Assembly (NCBI RefSeq): GCF_003315485.1
Contig: NZ_QNSE01000006.1
Span: forward strand, 124,001 to 188,000
Source: Marinomonas rhizomae
GTDB taxonomy: Bacteria; Pseudomonadota; Gammaproteobacteria; Pseudomonadales; Marinomonadaceae
Reading direction: 5' to 3'
Length of the DNA stretch: 64,000 bases
Position numbers and translations under genes: made by a program. Below are positions 26,790 to 36,859 of the stretch, one piece after another (the first letter of the stretch is position 1; every line of letters begins with the position of its first letter). The notes beneath the pieces were generated by a model. It searched no databases. It had not been told where the DNA came from and saw only the letters and a program-made list of their open reading frames with translations.

Positions 26790-27713
26790 ATGGAATCTAA
26801 ACACCTTGTTTATCTGTCTATCATTTTAGAAAAAGGTTCTATCACCGCCGCTGCAGAACATTTGAATATTGCTCAGCCTACACTAACTAGAGCAATGGCA
26901 ACGCTTGAAATGCAAGCCGGCACTCAGCTTTTCACCCGCAGTCGATTTGGTGTTTCGAGCACGCAAGTTGGAGAGTCATTAGCCAGGGAAGGACGAGCGA
27001 TCACACGCAGGTTAAGCGCGGCAAAAGAACAAGTTTCTCGCTATAAGTTAGGTATTAAACAAAATTTACGCATTGCTTCAGGCTCATTACTTGCGATGGA
27101 AATCCTACCTATCATCATTGAGAGAATGTTGGAGCAACACCCAGAAATCGCCCTAACCGTCACTTGCCTTAATCCTTCTATTGCTCTTGAAGGACTAATG
27201 GATGATCAATTTGACATAATCATTGCACCACAACCATCAGACAAAAGCGCGATGAACATTCACAAAGAGCTTATTATTAAAGACAGGATTGGAATATTTT
27301 GTAGTGAAAATCATCCACTGGCGAACAAGCCACATATTCAAATTGAAGACTTCGAAGAATTAGATTGGCTCAGCCTTGGCATTGCTTCCTACTTTGAAAA
27401 ACAAACTACTGAAATGCTCGCCTCCTATAAAATTCACAGCGGGAGAACGAAAATAGTCTTTCGTAATGACGCGATAATGCTGATAAGAATGCTGTCCTCT
27501 GGACGCTACCTCGCTGCTCTTCCTTGCTTTCCAGTTTCCGTTATCAAAGACACCTACTCCATTAGGGAAATACGCCTCGATAATACTATTCCCATTGAAC
27601 GAGATATCTACGTAATGTGTTCAGAATTCTTAAAAGAACAAGGAGCCTTCCAATCTTTCACAAAAATCACCCACGAAGTCTTTGCGGAATTAAAAAAAGA
27701 CCTAGAGCAATAG
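26790..27713 (+). CDS. LysR-type transcriptional regulator
   Basis: A 307-residue regulator. The N-terminal helix-turn-helix is GSITAAAEHLNIAQPTLTRA, and a coiled linker helix follows. The effector-binding domain starts near residue 90 (LRIASGSLLAMEILPIIIER). It starts one base after the SulP stop codon, so it is co-transcribed with it. It probably controls the SulP gene and the divergent TAXI-sulfatase operon in response to the substrate or sulfate. It is not CysB by length or motif, so a local rather than global role is likely. Confidence 0.9.
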   Translation: MESKHLVYLSIILEKGSITAAAEHLNIAQPTLTRAMATLEMQAGTQLFTRSRFGVSSTQVGESLAREGRAITRRLSAAKEQVSRYKLGIKQNLRIASGSLLAMEILPIIIERMLEQHPEIALTVTCLNPSIALEGLMDDQFDIIIAPQPSDKSAMNIHKELIIKDRIGIFCSENHPLANKPHIQIEDFEELDWLSLGIASYFEKQTTEMLASYKIHSGRTKIVFRNDAIMLIRMLSSGRYLAALPCFPVSVIKDTYSIREIRLDNTIPIERDIYVMCSEFLKEQGAFQSFTKITHEVFAELKKDLEQ

Positions 27714-27738
27714 TTAGTCAGAAACGAGCCTCACACAG

Positions 27739-27774
27739 GTAAAAACCACGCCCTTTTAAAGGCCGTGGTTTTAC
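27739..27774. terminator. Bidirectional terminator between LysR and DctP genes
   Basis: GTAAAAACCACG (27739-27750) pairs with CGTGGTTTTAC (27764-27774) with one bulged A. The middle holds a second small palindrome, CCTTTTAAAGG. Both arms end in A/T runs, serving the plus-strand LysR gene and the minus-strand TRAP operon. Confidence 0.75.
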
Positions 27775-27800
27775 ATTTTCCCATATAAATATATGAAAAA

Positions 27801-28829
27801 TTATTGGCTGAGTTCACTGACATTTTTTCGAAAGTAAGCAAGTGCCGCCTTTGCATCTACTTTGCGATCTGATACTGAGTCAATCCATGCCTTATCTATG
27901 CCTTCTTCCAGCTTCTCCATAGCTTTCACGATCGCATCATCTTCAGATAAATAGATTACCTTCACGCCGTTCGCTTTTGCTTCCAGAATGCCATCTTGGT
28001 CTTCTTTCCCCCAAGCCGCTCCAGCAAGTCTTGAAAGTTTCTCACCTGATACACTCATAATGGCGTCGCGATCTTTTTTGCTAAGACTCTCTAGCGTATC
28101 TGGATTCATCACAATACTAAATGCAGTGGTATAAAGCCCTTTAGGAAACAGAGTAAGGTCCGTCGTCACTTCACTTAAGCGCAAAGTTTTTTGCTGTGAA
28201 GTCGGTAAAAAGGTGCCATCTACCACACCTTGTTGCATCATTTCATAAGACTTAGGTGCCGGAGCAGAAACAGGCGTCACTTCCAAACGTTCGGCCAGAG
28301 TATTTACCAGACCACCACCAATACGCATTTTTTTACCTTTCAAATCGTCTAACGATTTGACTGGAAAGTTAGTATTCAACTGACCAGGACCGTGTACAAA
28401 CAAAGCAAGTAATTCAAGACCTCTGAACTCTTGATCGGCTTTAAAGAATTTTTCATAAGTATGCCACAACGCCACAGAGCCAACTTCTGCATCGGTTATT
28501 TCACCTGGAATTTCAGCCACACTGGCTAGCTTGAATCGACCTGGCAAATAAGCGTTAACACTAAAACCTACATCATAAACACCGTCTTCTACAGCATCAA
28601 AAATCGTTTTAGGATCACCAGTATAATTTTCAATAACCACTTCAACACGACCTTCAGTCGCCTTTTCAACCCACTGTTTCCAAGTTGGCCAAACAATTGA
28701 GTTTTGCGAGCTCGTTGGCGGCAGCCAAGTAGCCACATGCAATGTCGTTTCTGCTGCTGAAACCATTCCAGACGCTAAAATAGACGTACCGCATAGCGCC
28801 CACAGTAGATTTTTTTTAACATTCATCAT
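27801..28829 (-). CDS. dctP: TRAP transporter substrate-binding protein, DctP family
   Basis: A 342-residue periplasmic receptor. It opens with a Sec signal peptide (MMNVKKNLLWALCGTSILAS) cleaved after VSAAE. The mature protein starts TTLHVATWLPPTSSQN, and DctP landmarks such as DDLKGKKMRIGGG follow. It belongs with the DctQ and DctM genes immediately upstream in transcription order. The ligand class is usually a carboxylate. Because the operon sits directly after paaZ, an aromatic acid such as phenylacetate is a candidate; this is inference. The gene is last in its operon and shares a terminator with lysR. Confidence 0.87.
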   Translation of the reverse strand: MMNVKKNLLWALCGTSILASGMVSAAETTLHVATWLPPTSSQNSIVWPTWKQWVEKATEGRVEVVIENYTGDPKTIFDAVEDGVYDVGFSVNAYLPGRFKLASVAEIPGEITDAEVGSVALWHTYEKFFKADQEFRGLELLALFVHGPGQLNTNFPVKSLDDLKGKKMRIGGGLVNTLAERLEVTPVSAPAPKSYEMMQQGVVDGTFLPTSQQKTLRLSEVTTDLTLFPKGLYTTAFSIVMNPDTLESLSKKDRDAIMSVSGEKLSRLAGAAWGKEDQDGILEAKANGVKVIYLSEDDAIVKAMEKLEEGIDKAWIDSVSDRKVDAKAALAYFRKNVSELSQ

Positions 28830-28971
28830 ATTTATTATTCCTATAGTTTATGATTTACATTGATAAAAACTGCTCTCTCAGAACAATGACTTTCTCTAAA
28901 ACCAATCAAACTTTTATGGCTATCAAAAGTCATAAAACACCCTAGCCTTTCATAACGACCTATTTTAAAGC

Positions 28972-30303
28972 TCATTGATCGTATAAAAATTGAGGCAAAA
29001 ACATCGATACAGGAACGATGAAAACGATAATAAAAAGTCGAACAATATCGGCACACCAGAATGGCGTAACACCTTTAAAAATCGTGCCTGCTTTTACATC
29101 TTTTAATACTGCACTTAATACAAAGACATTCATTCCCACCGGTGGAGTTATCAAACTAATTTCGGTGACAACCACCACCACAATGCCAAACCAGACAAGG
29201 TCGAAGCCTAAACTAGACACAAGAGGATAAAAAACCGGCACAGTCAGAAGCAGCATAGAAAGACTTTCAAACACCATTCCAAGAAGGACATAAATCACGA
29301 GGATAACCATGATCACCAGCATAGGACTTAACTCCAATGCCGTAACAAGGTTCAACAAAGTATCAGGCAGACCAGCTCGGGTGATGAAATCCGAAAAAAT
29401 AAACGCGCCAATCACAACACAAAACAACATTCCAGAGGTTCTAGCGGTGTCTACTAATGTTTCTAAAATTCCACCAAAGCTCAGACTGCGACGACTCAAA
29501 CCAATAATTAGTGCTCCACCAGCACCAATGCCAGCCGCTTCCGTTGGTGTAAATACACCTAAATAAATACCGCCCATCACAATCGTGAACAGCAATAAAA
29601 CACCCCAAATACTCTTTAAAGCCGCCATTCGCTCTTTAAATCCCATTCTCTCCCCAGCAGGACCCGCTGCAGGATTTCGCCAAACTACAAAGCGAACGGC
29701 ACACATATAGAGAAAAATACCCAACATGCCGGGAATAAAACCAGCCGCAAATAACTCACGAATACTGGTCTGCGTCAGCAATCCATATATCACCAAAATA
29801 ACGCTAGGAGGAATCAAAATACCCAATGTTCCACCCGCTGCAATAGAGGCTGTTGCCAAGCTATCCGCATAACCAAATTTACGCATTGGCGGCATGGACA
29901 CTTTTGCCATGGTTGCCGAAGTAGCCAAACTGGACCCGCAAATAGCCGAAAAACCGCCGCAAGCTAATACAGTCGACATCGCCAGACCGCCTTTTCGATG
30001 CCCTAAAAAAGCATAAGAGGCGTTATATAATTCCTGCGATAAACCAGAACGGGTTACTAGATTCCCCATCAAAATGAACAAGGGAATTACGGATAGGTTG
30101 TAATCTTGAACAGTACCTATCACTCGATTCGATGCCAGCGTAAGAGCAGCCGTCCAGCGAAAGGACAATACATTGTCAAAGCTTAGCCCCTGCAAAATAG
30201 CAAAACCTAAAAAACCAACCACTCCCATCGCGAAAGCGATCGGCATACGAATAACCAAAATTAAAAATAAAAGAACGGCAAAGCCGATTAACACAACTGA
30301 CAT
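28972..30303 (-). CDS. dctM: TRAP transporter large permease, DctM family
   Basis: A 443-residue inner-membrane protein with about 12 hydrophobic segments, which carries substrate with sodium ions. DctM landmarks are ACGGFSAICGSSLATSATMA and AAGGTLGILIPPSVILVIYG. The frame extends to a TTG at 30315, but GGAGAG lies just before the ATG at 30303, four bases after the dctQ stop codon. It is co-transcribed with dctQ and works with DctP encoded downstream. Confidence 0.9.
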   Translation of the reverse strand: MSVVLIGFAVLLFLILVIRMPIAFAMGVVGFLGFAILQGLSFDNVLSFRWTAALTLASNRVIGTVQDYNLSVIPLFILMGNLVTRSGLSQELYNASYAFLGHRKGGLAMSTVLACGGFSAICGSSLATSATMAKVSMPPMRKFGYADSLATASIAAGGTLGILIPPSVILVIYGLLTQTSIRELFAAGFIPGMLGIFLYMCAVRFVVWRNPAAGPAGERMGFKERMAALKSIWGVLLLFTIVMGGIYLGVFTPTEAAGIGAGGALIIGLSRRSLSFGGILETLVDTARTSGMLFCVVIGAFIFSDFITRAGLPDTLLNLVTALELSPMLVIMVILVIYVLLGMVFESLSMLLLTVPVFYPLVSSLGFDLVWFGIVVVVVTEISLITPPVGMNVFVLSAVLKDVKAGTIFKGVTPFWCADIVRLFIIVFIVPVSMFLPQFLYDQ

Positions 30304-30304
30304 G

Positions 30305-30838
30305 CTACTCTCCAAATTGCTGCGATTCGTTATTGCCTTTCAGTACGCGATACGCACCATAAGTCAGCATACAAGCCGCGGTTACCCAGCTCATAATGGC
30401 GATATATTCGGTTAAATATCCGGTTGGAATTTTTAAATATTCACTAACCTCACCACGACGCAGAGACCGTTCAGCCAGCTCATAAATACGAATGGCCAGA
30501 AAATAAAACGAAGAAGAGACTATAAATACCGAGAATATGCCGAGCACTTTAACAATACGGTTACCTAAAACATGATCCAATAAATCCACGACCACATGGC
30601 TTCCACGCCACGTAATCAAAGGCATTTGAGCAAATACCATGATAGCTAAACCCATTTGAGTCAGCTCAAAAGCACCATTAATAGAATTATTAAAAAGGTA
30701 GCGACCCACTACATCTACACAAGTCAACGCCATCAACGAGAACAACACAGTTGCAGATACGACTTCTAGCACAACCCCAATCCAACGATAGATATTTGGC
30801 TCTGGGTAATGCTTCTCAATCCAGCCCTTTATCGACAT
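30305..30838 (-). CDS. dctQ: TRAP transporter small permease, DctQ family
   Basis: A 177-residue membrane protein with about four hydrophobic segments, the usual DctQ size. The motif LMALTCVDVVGRYLFNNSI is characteristic of the family (R-Y-x-F-N). AGGAG lies before the ATG. It is the first gene of the TRAP operon and lies 84 bases downstream of paaZ on the same strand, with a GC-rich hairpin in between. Read-through from paaZ would put the transporter into the phenylacetate regulon. Confidence 0.88.
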   Translation of the reverse strand: MSIKGWIEKHYPEPNIYRWIGVVLEVVSATVLFSLMALTCVDVVGRYLFNNSINGAFELTQMGLAIMVFAQMPLITWRGSHVVVDLLDHVLGNRIVKVLGIFSVFIVSSSFYFLAIRIYELAERSLRRGEVSEYLKIPTGYLTEYIAIMSWVTAACMLTYGAYRVLKGNNESQQFGE

Positions 30839-30896
30839 GACAACTCCTAAATTTTTATTATTTTATTGAGTCAAATACATATGAAACCCAAAATCA

Positions 30897-30915
30897 GGGG
30901 CGGATAAACCGCCCC
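30897..30915 (-). terminator. GC-rich hairpin between paaZ and dctQ, weak terminator
   Basis: GGGGCGG (30897-30903) pairs with CCGCCCC (30909-30915) around a five-base loop. On the minus strand it is followed by TGATTTTGGGTTT, a poor U-tract. Termination is therefore probably partial. It lies eight bases after the paaZ stop codon. Confidence 0.5.
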
Positions 30916-30922
30916 GTCGGCA

Positions 30923-32992
30923 TCAAACAAATTGCTTCTTAACCAAGGTTAAAATGTCATAACTAGCGACCAACTCTTCATGTTGATTAGTGACTTGAAC
31001 ATCCCAAACCACCACTCCTTGTGGCTCGCCTTTCGGGCTTAACTTGCCTTGATCGATTTTGCGTTTGCAGGTTAAACGTGCGCGAATGGTGTCGCCAATT
31101 GGAACGGGAGTGATAAAGCGCAAAGTATCCAAACCATAATTTGCCAATACCGGACCTTCTCCAGGGGAAACAAATAAACCAGCGGCAGCCGATAAAACAA
31201 AATAACCATGGGCAATACGCTGTTCAAATTGAGAGTCACGGGCAGCAATATCATCGAAGTGCATGTAAAAATGATCACCAGATAAACAGCCAAAATTCAC
31301 TATGTCAGTTTCCGTGACAGTTCGTCGATGAGTCAGTAAAGACTCGCCAATGCGAAGGTCTTCGAAATAACGACGGAATGGATGCACATCACTTTCATAA
31401 GTTTCACCACCACGAACATATTCTCCAGTGACCGCTGACAACATGGTTGGTGAACCCTGAATAGCAGCACGTTGCATATAATGTTTAACGCCGCGTATAC
31501 CACCTAATTCTTCACCACCACCAGCCCGTCCTGGACCACCGTGTTTTAACATCGGCAGTGGAGAACCGTGTCCAGTGGATTCTTTGGAGGAGGCTTCATT
31601 AAGAATATGTACTCGGCCATGCCAAGCCGCTAAAGCAGGCACCACTTTTCTCGCAATCTCAGGGTCTTGAGTTACTAATGTTGTTACCAAAGATCCCTTA
31701 CCACGCGCCGCAAGCGCAATAGCATGGTCGATATTTTTATAAGGCATTAGGGTGCTGATTGGACCGAACGCTTCAATGTCATGCGCGCCGCCTTCTGCAT
31801 CTGGATCATTACTCAGCAACAAGGTCGGCTGTATAAACGCACCTTTCTCAGAACCTTTACCTAAAAGCTCAAAGCCGTCTTCATGACCATAAACAAGCTG
31901 ACTACTTTTTAATAACGCTTCAAGCTGCGCCAATACATCTACTTTTTGCTCAAAAGATGCCAATGCGCCCATGCGTACTGTGTCTAAATGAGGATCGCCA
32001 ATAGACACTTTGGCAAGGCGTGCGGTTAAGCGCTCGGAGACGGCCTGAACTTGATTTTCAGGAATCATAACACGACGAATCGCAGTACATTTCTGCCCTG
32101 CTTTCACCGTCATTTCACGTGCTACTTCTTTAATGAAAAGATCAAATTCAGGGCTATCTGCTGATACATCAGGAGCCAAAATGGCACAGTTCAACGAATC
32201 GGCTTCGGCATTAAAAGGAATAGAGTTATTGATAATATTCGGTGTGATTTTTAATTTAGCAGCGGTGCTCGCAGAGCCCGTAAAAGTCACTACATCTTGA
32301 CCATCCAAACGATCTAATAAATCGCCAGTACGTCCAATGATTAACTGCAAACTGCCTTCAGGCAATAAACCAGACTCTTGCATCAGACGCACACAAGCCT
32401 CAGTCAGATACGAGGTAGAGGTCGCAGGCTTAACAATACAGGGCATACCCGCCAAAAAGTTAGCGGCGAATTTTTCTAACATGCCCCAAATCGGGAAGTT
32501 AAACGCATTGATATGTACGGCAACACCTTGGCGAGGCACCAAAATATGTGAGCCAAAAAATTGCCCATCACGACCTAAAGGAAAGGCATCATCTTCATGA
32601 ATCAGGTTACCCGATGGCAACTCACGTCGGCCGACACTCGCATAAGCAAACAGCGTACCTGCACCACCTTCTATGTCGACCCAGCTGTCATTGCGAGTCG
32701 CGCCAGTTAACAGCGAAGTTGCGTATAACGACTCCTTGTGCTCAAGTAAATATTTGCCTAAGTCACGTAAACAAGATGCGCGACTCTGGAAATCCATTAC
32801 CATTAAAGAAGCACGCCCTTTGGTACGGGCAAACTCCAGTGAACAACCAAAATCAATAGCTTCAGCGTGCGTATGATAAATTACTTCACCGTTAACAGGG
32901 CTAGCTAACGCTTGTCCAGCTTGCTTCCCTAACCACTCCCCAGCAATAAAACTTTGTAGAACTGGGCTTTGTAAAACAGAGCTTGGGCTCAT
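30923..32992 (-). CDS. paaZ: Oxepin-CoA hydrolase / 3-oxo-5,6-dehydrosuberyl-CoA semialdehyde dehydrogenase
   Basis: A bifunctional phenylacetate-pathway enzyme of 689 residues; E. coli PaaZ has 681. The N-terminal aldehyde dehydrogenase domain (about 1-510) has Glu in [10 protein letters not shown] and catalytic Cys in [12 protein letters not shown]. The C-terminal MaoC hydratase domain (about 540-689) has the Asp and His of [19 protein letters not shown] and IAHGYFVLS. It opens the oxepin-CoA ring and oxidises the resulting aldehyde. Longer in-frame starts exist, but GGAGAG lies before the ATG at 32992. It is the last gene of the paaABCDEZ operon. Confidence 0.93.
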   Translation of the reverse strand: MSPSSVLQSPVLQSFIAGEWLGKQAGQALASPVNGEVIYHTHAEAIDFGCSLEFARTKGRASLMVMDFQSRASCLRDLGKYLLEHKESLYATSLLTGATRNDSWVDIEGGAGTLFAYASVGRRELPSGNLIHEDDAFPLGRDGQFFGSHILVPRQGVAVHINAFNFPIWGMLEKFAANFLAGMPCIVKPATSTSYLTEACVRLMQESGLLPEGSLQLIIGRTGDLLDRLDGQDVVTFTGSASTAAKLKITPNIINNSIPFNAEADSLNCAILAPDVSADSPEFDLFIKEVAREMTVKAGQKCTAIRRVMIPENQVQAVSERLTARLAKVSIGDPHLDTVRMGALASFEQKVDVLAQLEALLKSSQLVYGHEDGFELLGKGSEKGAFIQPTLLLSNDPDAEGGAHDIEAFGPISTLMPYKNIDHAIALAARGKGSLVTTLVTQDPEIARKVVPALAAWHGRVHILNEASSKESTGHGSPLPMLKHGGPGRAGGGEELGGIRGVKHYMQRAAIQGSPTMLSAVTGEYVRGGETYESDVHPFRRYFEDLRIGESLLTHRRTVTETDIVNFGCLSGDHFYMHFDDIAARDSQFEQRIAHGYFVLSAAAGLFVSPGEGPVLANYGLDTLRFITPVPIGDTIRARLTCKRKIDQGKLSPKGEPQGVVVWDVQVTNQHEELVASYDILTLVKKQFV

Positions 32993-33108
32993 AGTGCTCT
33001 CCATCAGTGACATAAAGCCACCGTCATCTTTGTTGTTTTTATGATGCATCGATCGTATTTTTTTATGTGTTAAATCGTCTTTGTGATCGGCTGGGCCGCC
33101 CCATAGAC

Positions 33109-34182
33109 TTATATCTGGTCAAAATCCAGCACAACCTTTTTAGACACAGGGTAAGACTGGCAAGAAAGCACATAACCCGCTTCCACTTCGTAGTCTTCCA
33201 GACCAATACTGATGTCCATATCCACTTCGCCTTCAACCACCTTACATTTACAGGTAGAGCACACACCGGCTCGACACGAGAACGGCAAGTCTGCACCCTG
33301 ATCGTTACCCGCATTCAGCAAATTTTCGGTATTCTGCTTCAAGTCAAAGTTCATTGCATGACCATCACGAATGACGGTGATTTCCGACATATCTGCATTA
33401 GCAGCTGCGTGTGCACGCTGCTCTCGTTTGCGCTCATTACCTGCTGCGGCAAACAGTTCAAAGTGGATTTTTTCTTCTGGTGTACCAGACTCTTTTAATA
33501 AATCTCTCACCGTTTCCGTCATGGATTGAGGGCCACAAATAAAGGCCCCAGCCAGTGTCTTCACATTTACCCAACGCTCAAACAAGGCACGACATTTATC
33601 TTCATCAATGTGACCGTTATACAAATCAATATCTTGCTGTTCACGACTCAAAACGAAAATCAGATTCAACCGATCCATGTACGTGTTTTTTAAATCGGCA
33701 AGTTGATCTCGAAACATGGTGGAAGACGTGGAGCGATTACCATATAAAAGCGTGACTTTGCTGTGCGGCTCAGCGGCCAAAGTCGTTTTTGCAATGGATA
33801 GAATTGGAGTAATACCGCTGCCTGCGGCAACCAACAAATAGTCACCACGTCGAACTGGATCAAGCTCTGAATAAAAATGCCCTAGCGGTGGCATTACCTC
33901 AAGAACATCACCGACCTTGATCGAATCATTAGCAAAGGTAGAAAAAAGCCCATCAGGCACACGCTTTATGGCGACGCGCATTTCATTGTCTTGAACACCA
34001 CTACAAATAGAATAAGAACGACGTACTTCTTGACCATCAATTTGAGTACGCAACGTCAAAAATTGACCTTGTTTAAATTGATAGCTTTGCGCTAAATCCT
34101 CAGGGATATCAAAAGCGAGCGAAATAGAATCACGAGTTTCACGACGTAAATCTGAAACAGTAAGTGAGTGAAATTGATTCAT
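33109..34182 (-). CDS. paaE: Phenylacetyl-CoA epoxidase, reductase subunit
   Basis: A 357-residue electron-transfer flavoprotein; E. coli PaaE has 356. It takes electrons from NADPH to the di-iron PaaAC core. The FAD motif RRSYSICSG, the NAD(P) motif LLVAAGSGITPILS and a plant-type 2Fe-2S site, FSCRAGVCSTCKCK plus the later LSCQSYP, are all present. The frame opens upstream at a GTG, but GGAG lies before the ATG at 34182. It follows paaD by 36 bases in the operon. Confidence 0.93.
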   Translation of the reverse strand: MNQFHSLTVSDLRRETRDSISLAFDIPEDLAQSYQFKQGQFLTLRTQIDGQEVRRSYSICSGVQDNEMRVAIKRVPDGLFSTFANDSIKVGDVLEVMPPLGHFYSELDPVRRGDYLLVAAGSGITPILSIAKTTLAAEPHSKVTLLYGNRSTSSTMFRDQLADLKNTYMDRLNLIFVLSREQQDIDLYNGHIDEDKCRALFERWVNVKTLAGAFICGPQSMTETVRDLLKESGTPEEKIHFELFAAAGNERKREQRAHAAANADMSEITVIRDGHAMNFDLKQNTENLLNAGNDQGADLPFSCRAGVCSTCKCKVVEGEVDMDISIGLEDYEVEAGYVLSCQSYPVSKKVVLDFDQI

Positions 34183-34218
34183 CTGTGTCTCCACGGCCAC
34201 GTTATTTTTATCTATGGC

Positions 34219-34752
34219 TCAAATGCATTTAAAATAATCAAACGGTTCTAAACAAAACTTACACCGATACAAGGACTTGCAGGCTGTCGAGCCGAATTCA
34301 CTTAATTGTTCAGTGTCTTCACTGCCACAATTTGGACATTCAACTGGTGTAATTCCCGACAACAAAGAGCGTTTACTTGAGCTCCCGACCGGAGGTGCAA
34401 TTCCATAAGCTTTAAGGCGATTTCGCCCTTGTTCGTTAATCCAATCCGTTGTCCACGCAGGGTCTAAACGCTGCGCGACTTTAGGGTGTGAAAAACCGGC
34501 ATTTTGCAGTGCATCACGTATCGAGGTTTCAATATATTCCGTGGCAGGACAGCCTGAATACGTTGGGGTAACCACCACAAAAAGATGCCCATCTGCCCAA
34601 CTAATGTCTCGCACAATGCCTAGATCCATCACGCTAACCACGGGTACTTCAGGATCCATAACCTCTTCCAGCACGCTATATGCATACTGGATATCGGCCT
34701 CGCCCCCTGAACGACCTTGTTGGTCGGTGGCAATTAACTCACCAGCTGGCAT
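34219..34752 (-). CDS. paaD: Phenylacetyl-CoA epoxidase maturation protein PaaD
   Basis: A 177-residue protein thought to help build the iron centre of the epoxidase. The N-terminal DUF59/MIP18-like domain holds DPEVPVVSVMDLGIVRDISW. The C-terminal Cys motifs CPNCGSED and YRCKFCLEPFDYFKC probably bind zinc or iron-sulfur. The frame is open further upstream inside paaC, but the family starts near the ATG at 34752, which overlaps the paaC stop by 14 bases. That overlap implies translational coupling. Confidence 0.9.
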   Translation of the reverse strand: MPAGELIATDQQGRSGGEADIQYAYSVLEEVMDPEVPVVSVMDLGIVRDISWADGHLFVVVTPTYSGCPATEYIETSIRDALQNAGFSHPKVAQRLDPAWTTDWINEQGRNRLKAYGIAPPVGSSSKRSLLSGITPVECPNCGSEDTEQLSEFGSTACKSLYRCKFCLEPFDYFKCI

Positions 34753-35500
34753 CGGGATAAGCTCGTTGCAAGAACTGCATTTCTGCCAATAACATCCCCA
34801 GATGCTCTGAGTGCATACCGGTTCGAGCACTCAAGTAGAAAGCGCTTGGTTCATCAGGAACCGTTAACGTCGCTTTAGCGAATACGTTGTTTACTGTCGC
34901 CAGCCATTGTTCCGGCAATTCGCTAAGCGCTGGAATATTTCCTGATTCAGACAAAACCAATTCAGCGTCGCTTTTTTCAACCAATTCAAAGGTAAAGCGC
35001 CAAACGGTATCGATCGCTTTTTCCATGCGCTGATGGCTTTCTTCGGTACCGTCACCCAAACGCTCAACCCATTGAGATGAGCGACGCAAGTGATAAGTCA
35101 CCTCTTTTAGTGACTTGGTTGCAATCGCCGCAATACGTTCATCACCTGCGTCTTTTAACATCGTAAGTAGATGAAATTGCCAAGCGTCATAAAAAAATTG
35201 CTTCGTCATAGTGACGGCAAAATCACCATTAGGCTGTTCTACCAACAACAAATTACGGAACGCACGTTCATCGCGGCGAAAAGCTAATGTGTCAGCATCC
35301 GTTCCATCGTTAATTCGTTCGGCGGCGTATTCATACCAATTGCGAGCCTGGCCAACTAAGTCAAGGCCAACGTTCATCATACCCATTTCTTCTTCAAGCG
35401 CTGGAGCACGCCCTGTCCACTCACAAAGACGCTGAGCATGAATCAAAGCACTATCGCCAAGGCGCAACAAAAATTCGGTTAATTCATCGTATTTAGTCAT
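34739..35500 (-). CDS. paaC: Phenylacetyl-CoA epoxidase, structural subunit PaaC
   Basis: A 253-residue ferritin-like subunit that forms the core with PaaA; E. coli PaaC has 248. Characteristic segments are NVGLDLVGQARNWYEYAAE, FRNLLLVEQPNGDFA and HSEHLGMLLAEMQFLQRAYP. The frame extends 34 codons upstream, but GAGGTGG lies just before the ATG at 35500. It follows paaB by seven bases. PaaC lacks a functional di-iron site in known complexes and plays a structural role. Confidence 0.93.
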   Translation of the reverse strand: MTKYDELTEFLLRLGDSALIHAQRLCEWTGRAPALEEEMGMMNVGLDLVGQARNWYEYAAERINDGTDADTLAFRRDERAFRNLLLVEQPNGDFAVTMTKQFFYDAWQFHLLTMLKDAGDERIAAIATKSLKEVTYHLRRSSQWVERLGDGTEESHQRMEKAIDTVWRFTFELVEKSDAELVLSESGNIPALSELPEQWLATVNNVFAKATLTVPDEPSAFYLSARTGMHSEHLGMLLAEMQFLQRAYPDASW

Positions 35501-35507
35501 AACCACC

Positions 35508-35789
35508 TCACATATGCCCGACTTCATCTGGCAGCTCATAAAAGCTGGCATGACGATAAACTTTGTCTTCCGATGGATCGAATAAAGGTTCTTTTTCATC
35601 ACTTGCAGTAGCGGTTATTGAGGCTGATGGTACGGCCCAAATACTCACACCTTCATTTCGTCGAGTATAAAGATCACGGGCATTTTCAATCGCCATTTCG
35701 GCATCTACGGCGTGAACACTGCCAACATGCTTGTGATTTAGACCATGTTTACTACGGATAAATACTTCAAAAAGTGTCCATTCAGACAT
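35508..35789 (-). CDS. paaB: Phenylacetyl-CoA epoxidase subunit PaaB
   Basis: A small subunit of 93 residues; E. coli PaaB has 95. It starts MSEWTLFEVFIRSKHGLNH and contains HVGSVHAVDAEMAIENARDL, both family landmarks. Additional upstream open codons overlap paaA and are not part of the gene. It bridges PaaAC dimers in the epoxidase complex. It lies 19 bases after paaA. Confidence 0.93.
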   Translation of the reverse strand: MSEWTLFEVFIRSKHGLNHKHVGSVHAVDAEMAIENARDLYTRRNEGVSIWAVPSASITATASDEKEPLFDPSEDKVYRHASFYELPDEVGHM

Positions 35790-35808
35790 GAGAGATACCT
35801 CTAATAAA

Positions 35809-36801
35809 TTAGGCAGCAGCCTGTTGTTTTTGTTTTTTATTTGCATGAGCCACTGCCGCTTCCCGCACCCAAGCTCCGTCCTGAATCGCATTTCGACGTG
35901 TTTCCAAACGCTCTCGATTACAAGGGCCATTGCCTTTGAGAACCTCGTAGAATTCTTTCCACTGAATTTCACCAAAATCGTAATGACCACGCTCTTCATT
36001 CCATTTCAAATCAGGATCTGGAACCGAGCAACCCAATAGCTCTAATTGCGGTATGGTTTGGTCAATAAAGCGTTGGCGTAGCTCATCATTCGTATGGCGC
36101 TTGATTTTCCATGCCATAGACTGAGCCGAGTTAGGAGATTCCGCATCACTTGGGCCAAACATCATTAATGACGGCCACCACAAGCGATTGATCGCATCCT
36201 GCACCATGTCTTTTTGTGCCTGGATGCCATGGCGCATCATGTGCAACAGGATTTCGTAACCTTGACGCTGATGAAAGCTTTCTTCTTTACAAACTCGGAT
36301 CATGGCACGGGAGTAAGGTCCATACGAAGTACGCTGAAGGGGTACCTGATTGACAATCGCAGCGCCATCAACCAACCACCCCACAGCGCCCATATCGGCC
36401 CAATTAAGTGTTGGATAGTTAAAAATGCTCGAATACTTAGCACGCCCAGAATGAAGCTTCTCAATCTCTTCATCACGATCCGCACCGAGCGTTTCCATCG
36501 CGCTATATAGATACAAACCATGGCCCGCTTCATCTTGAATTTTGGCCATTAGTTGTAACTTTCGCTTCAAAGTTGGCGCACGGGTCACCCAATTACCTTC
36601 TGGCAACATCCCAACAATTTCAGAATGAGCATGCTGGGAAATTTGACGGATCAAGGTTTTGCGATAGTTATCTGGCATCCAGTTTTTAGCCTCGATTTTA
36701 ATCTCGGCATCAATTTTTTCCTGAAATGCCCTTTCTTCTGGCCCCATTTCAGCTAGGGATTTTATTGCTTTTGTCCCTGTTTCAACTTGTTGCGCGTACA
36801 T
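35809..36801 (-). CDS. paaA: Phenylacetyl-CoA epoxidase, catalytic subunit PaaA
   Basis: A 330-residue ferritin-like oxygenase subunit that epoxidises the aromatic ring of phenylacetyl-CoA. Iron-ligand motifs are seen in [16 protein letters not shown] (E-x2-H) and [15 protein letters not shown] (E-x2-H). Segment [20 protein letters not shown] is also characteristic. Start chosen at the ATG at 36801, with GGAG eight bases upstream; eleven extra open codons precede it. It is the first gene of paaABCDEZ and has its own promoter with a perfect dyad. Confidence 0.94.
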   Translation of the reverse strand: MYAQQVETGTKAIKSLAEMGPEERAFQEKIDAEIKIEAKNWMPDNYRKTLIRQISQHAHSEIVGMLPEGNWVTRAPTLKRKLQLMAKIQDEAGHGLYLYSAMETLGADRDEEIEKLHSGRAKYSSIFNYPTLNWADMGAVGWLVDGAAIVNQVPLQRTSYGPYSRAMIRVCKEESFHQRQGYEILLHMMRHGIQAQKDMVQDAINRLWWPSLMMFGPSDAESPNSAQSMAWKIKRHTNDELRQRFIDQTIPQLELLGCSVPDPDLKWNEERGHYDFGEIQWKEFYEVLKGNGPCNRERLETRRNAIQDGAWVREAAVAHANKKQKQQAAA

Positions 36802-36859
36802 AAGAACGTCTCCAATATCGTAAAAACAAATCACTTCATTAATAAGAGAATAGACTAAC

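Noticed and set aside
33067..33498. 143-codon plus-strand frame over paaE
   Set aside because: Antisense to the ferredoxin domain of paaE, whose Cys motifs are intact.
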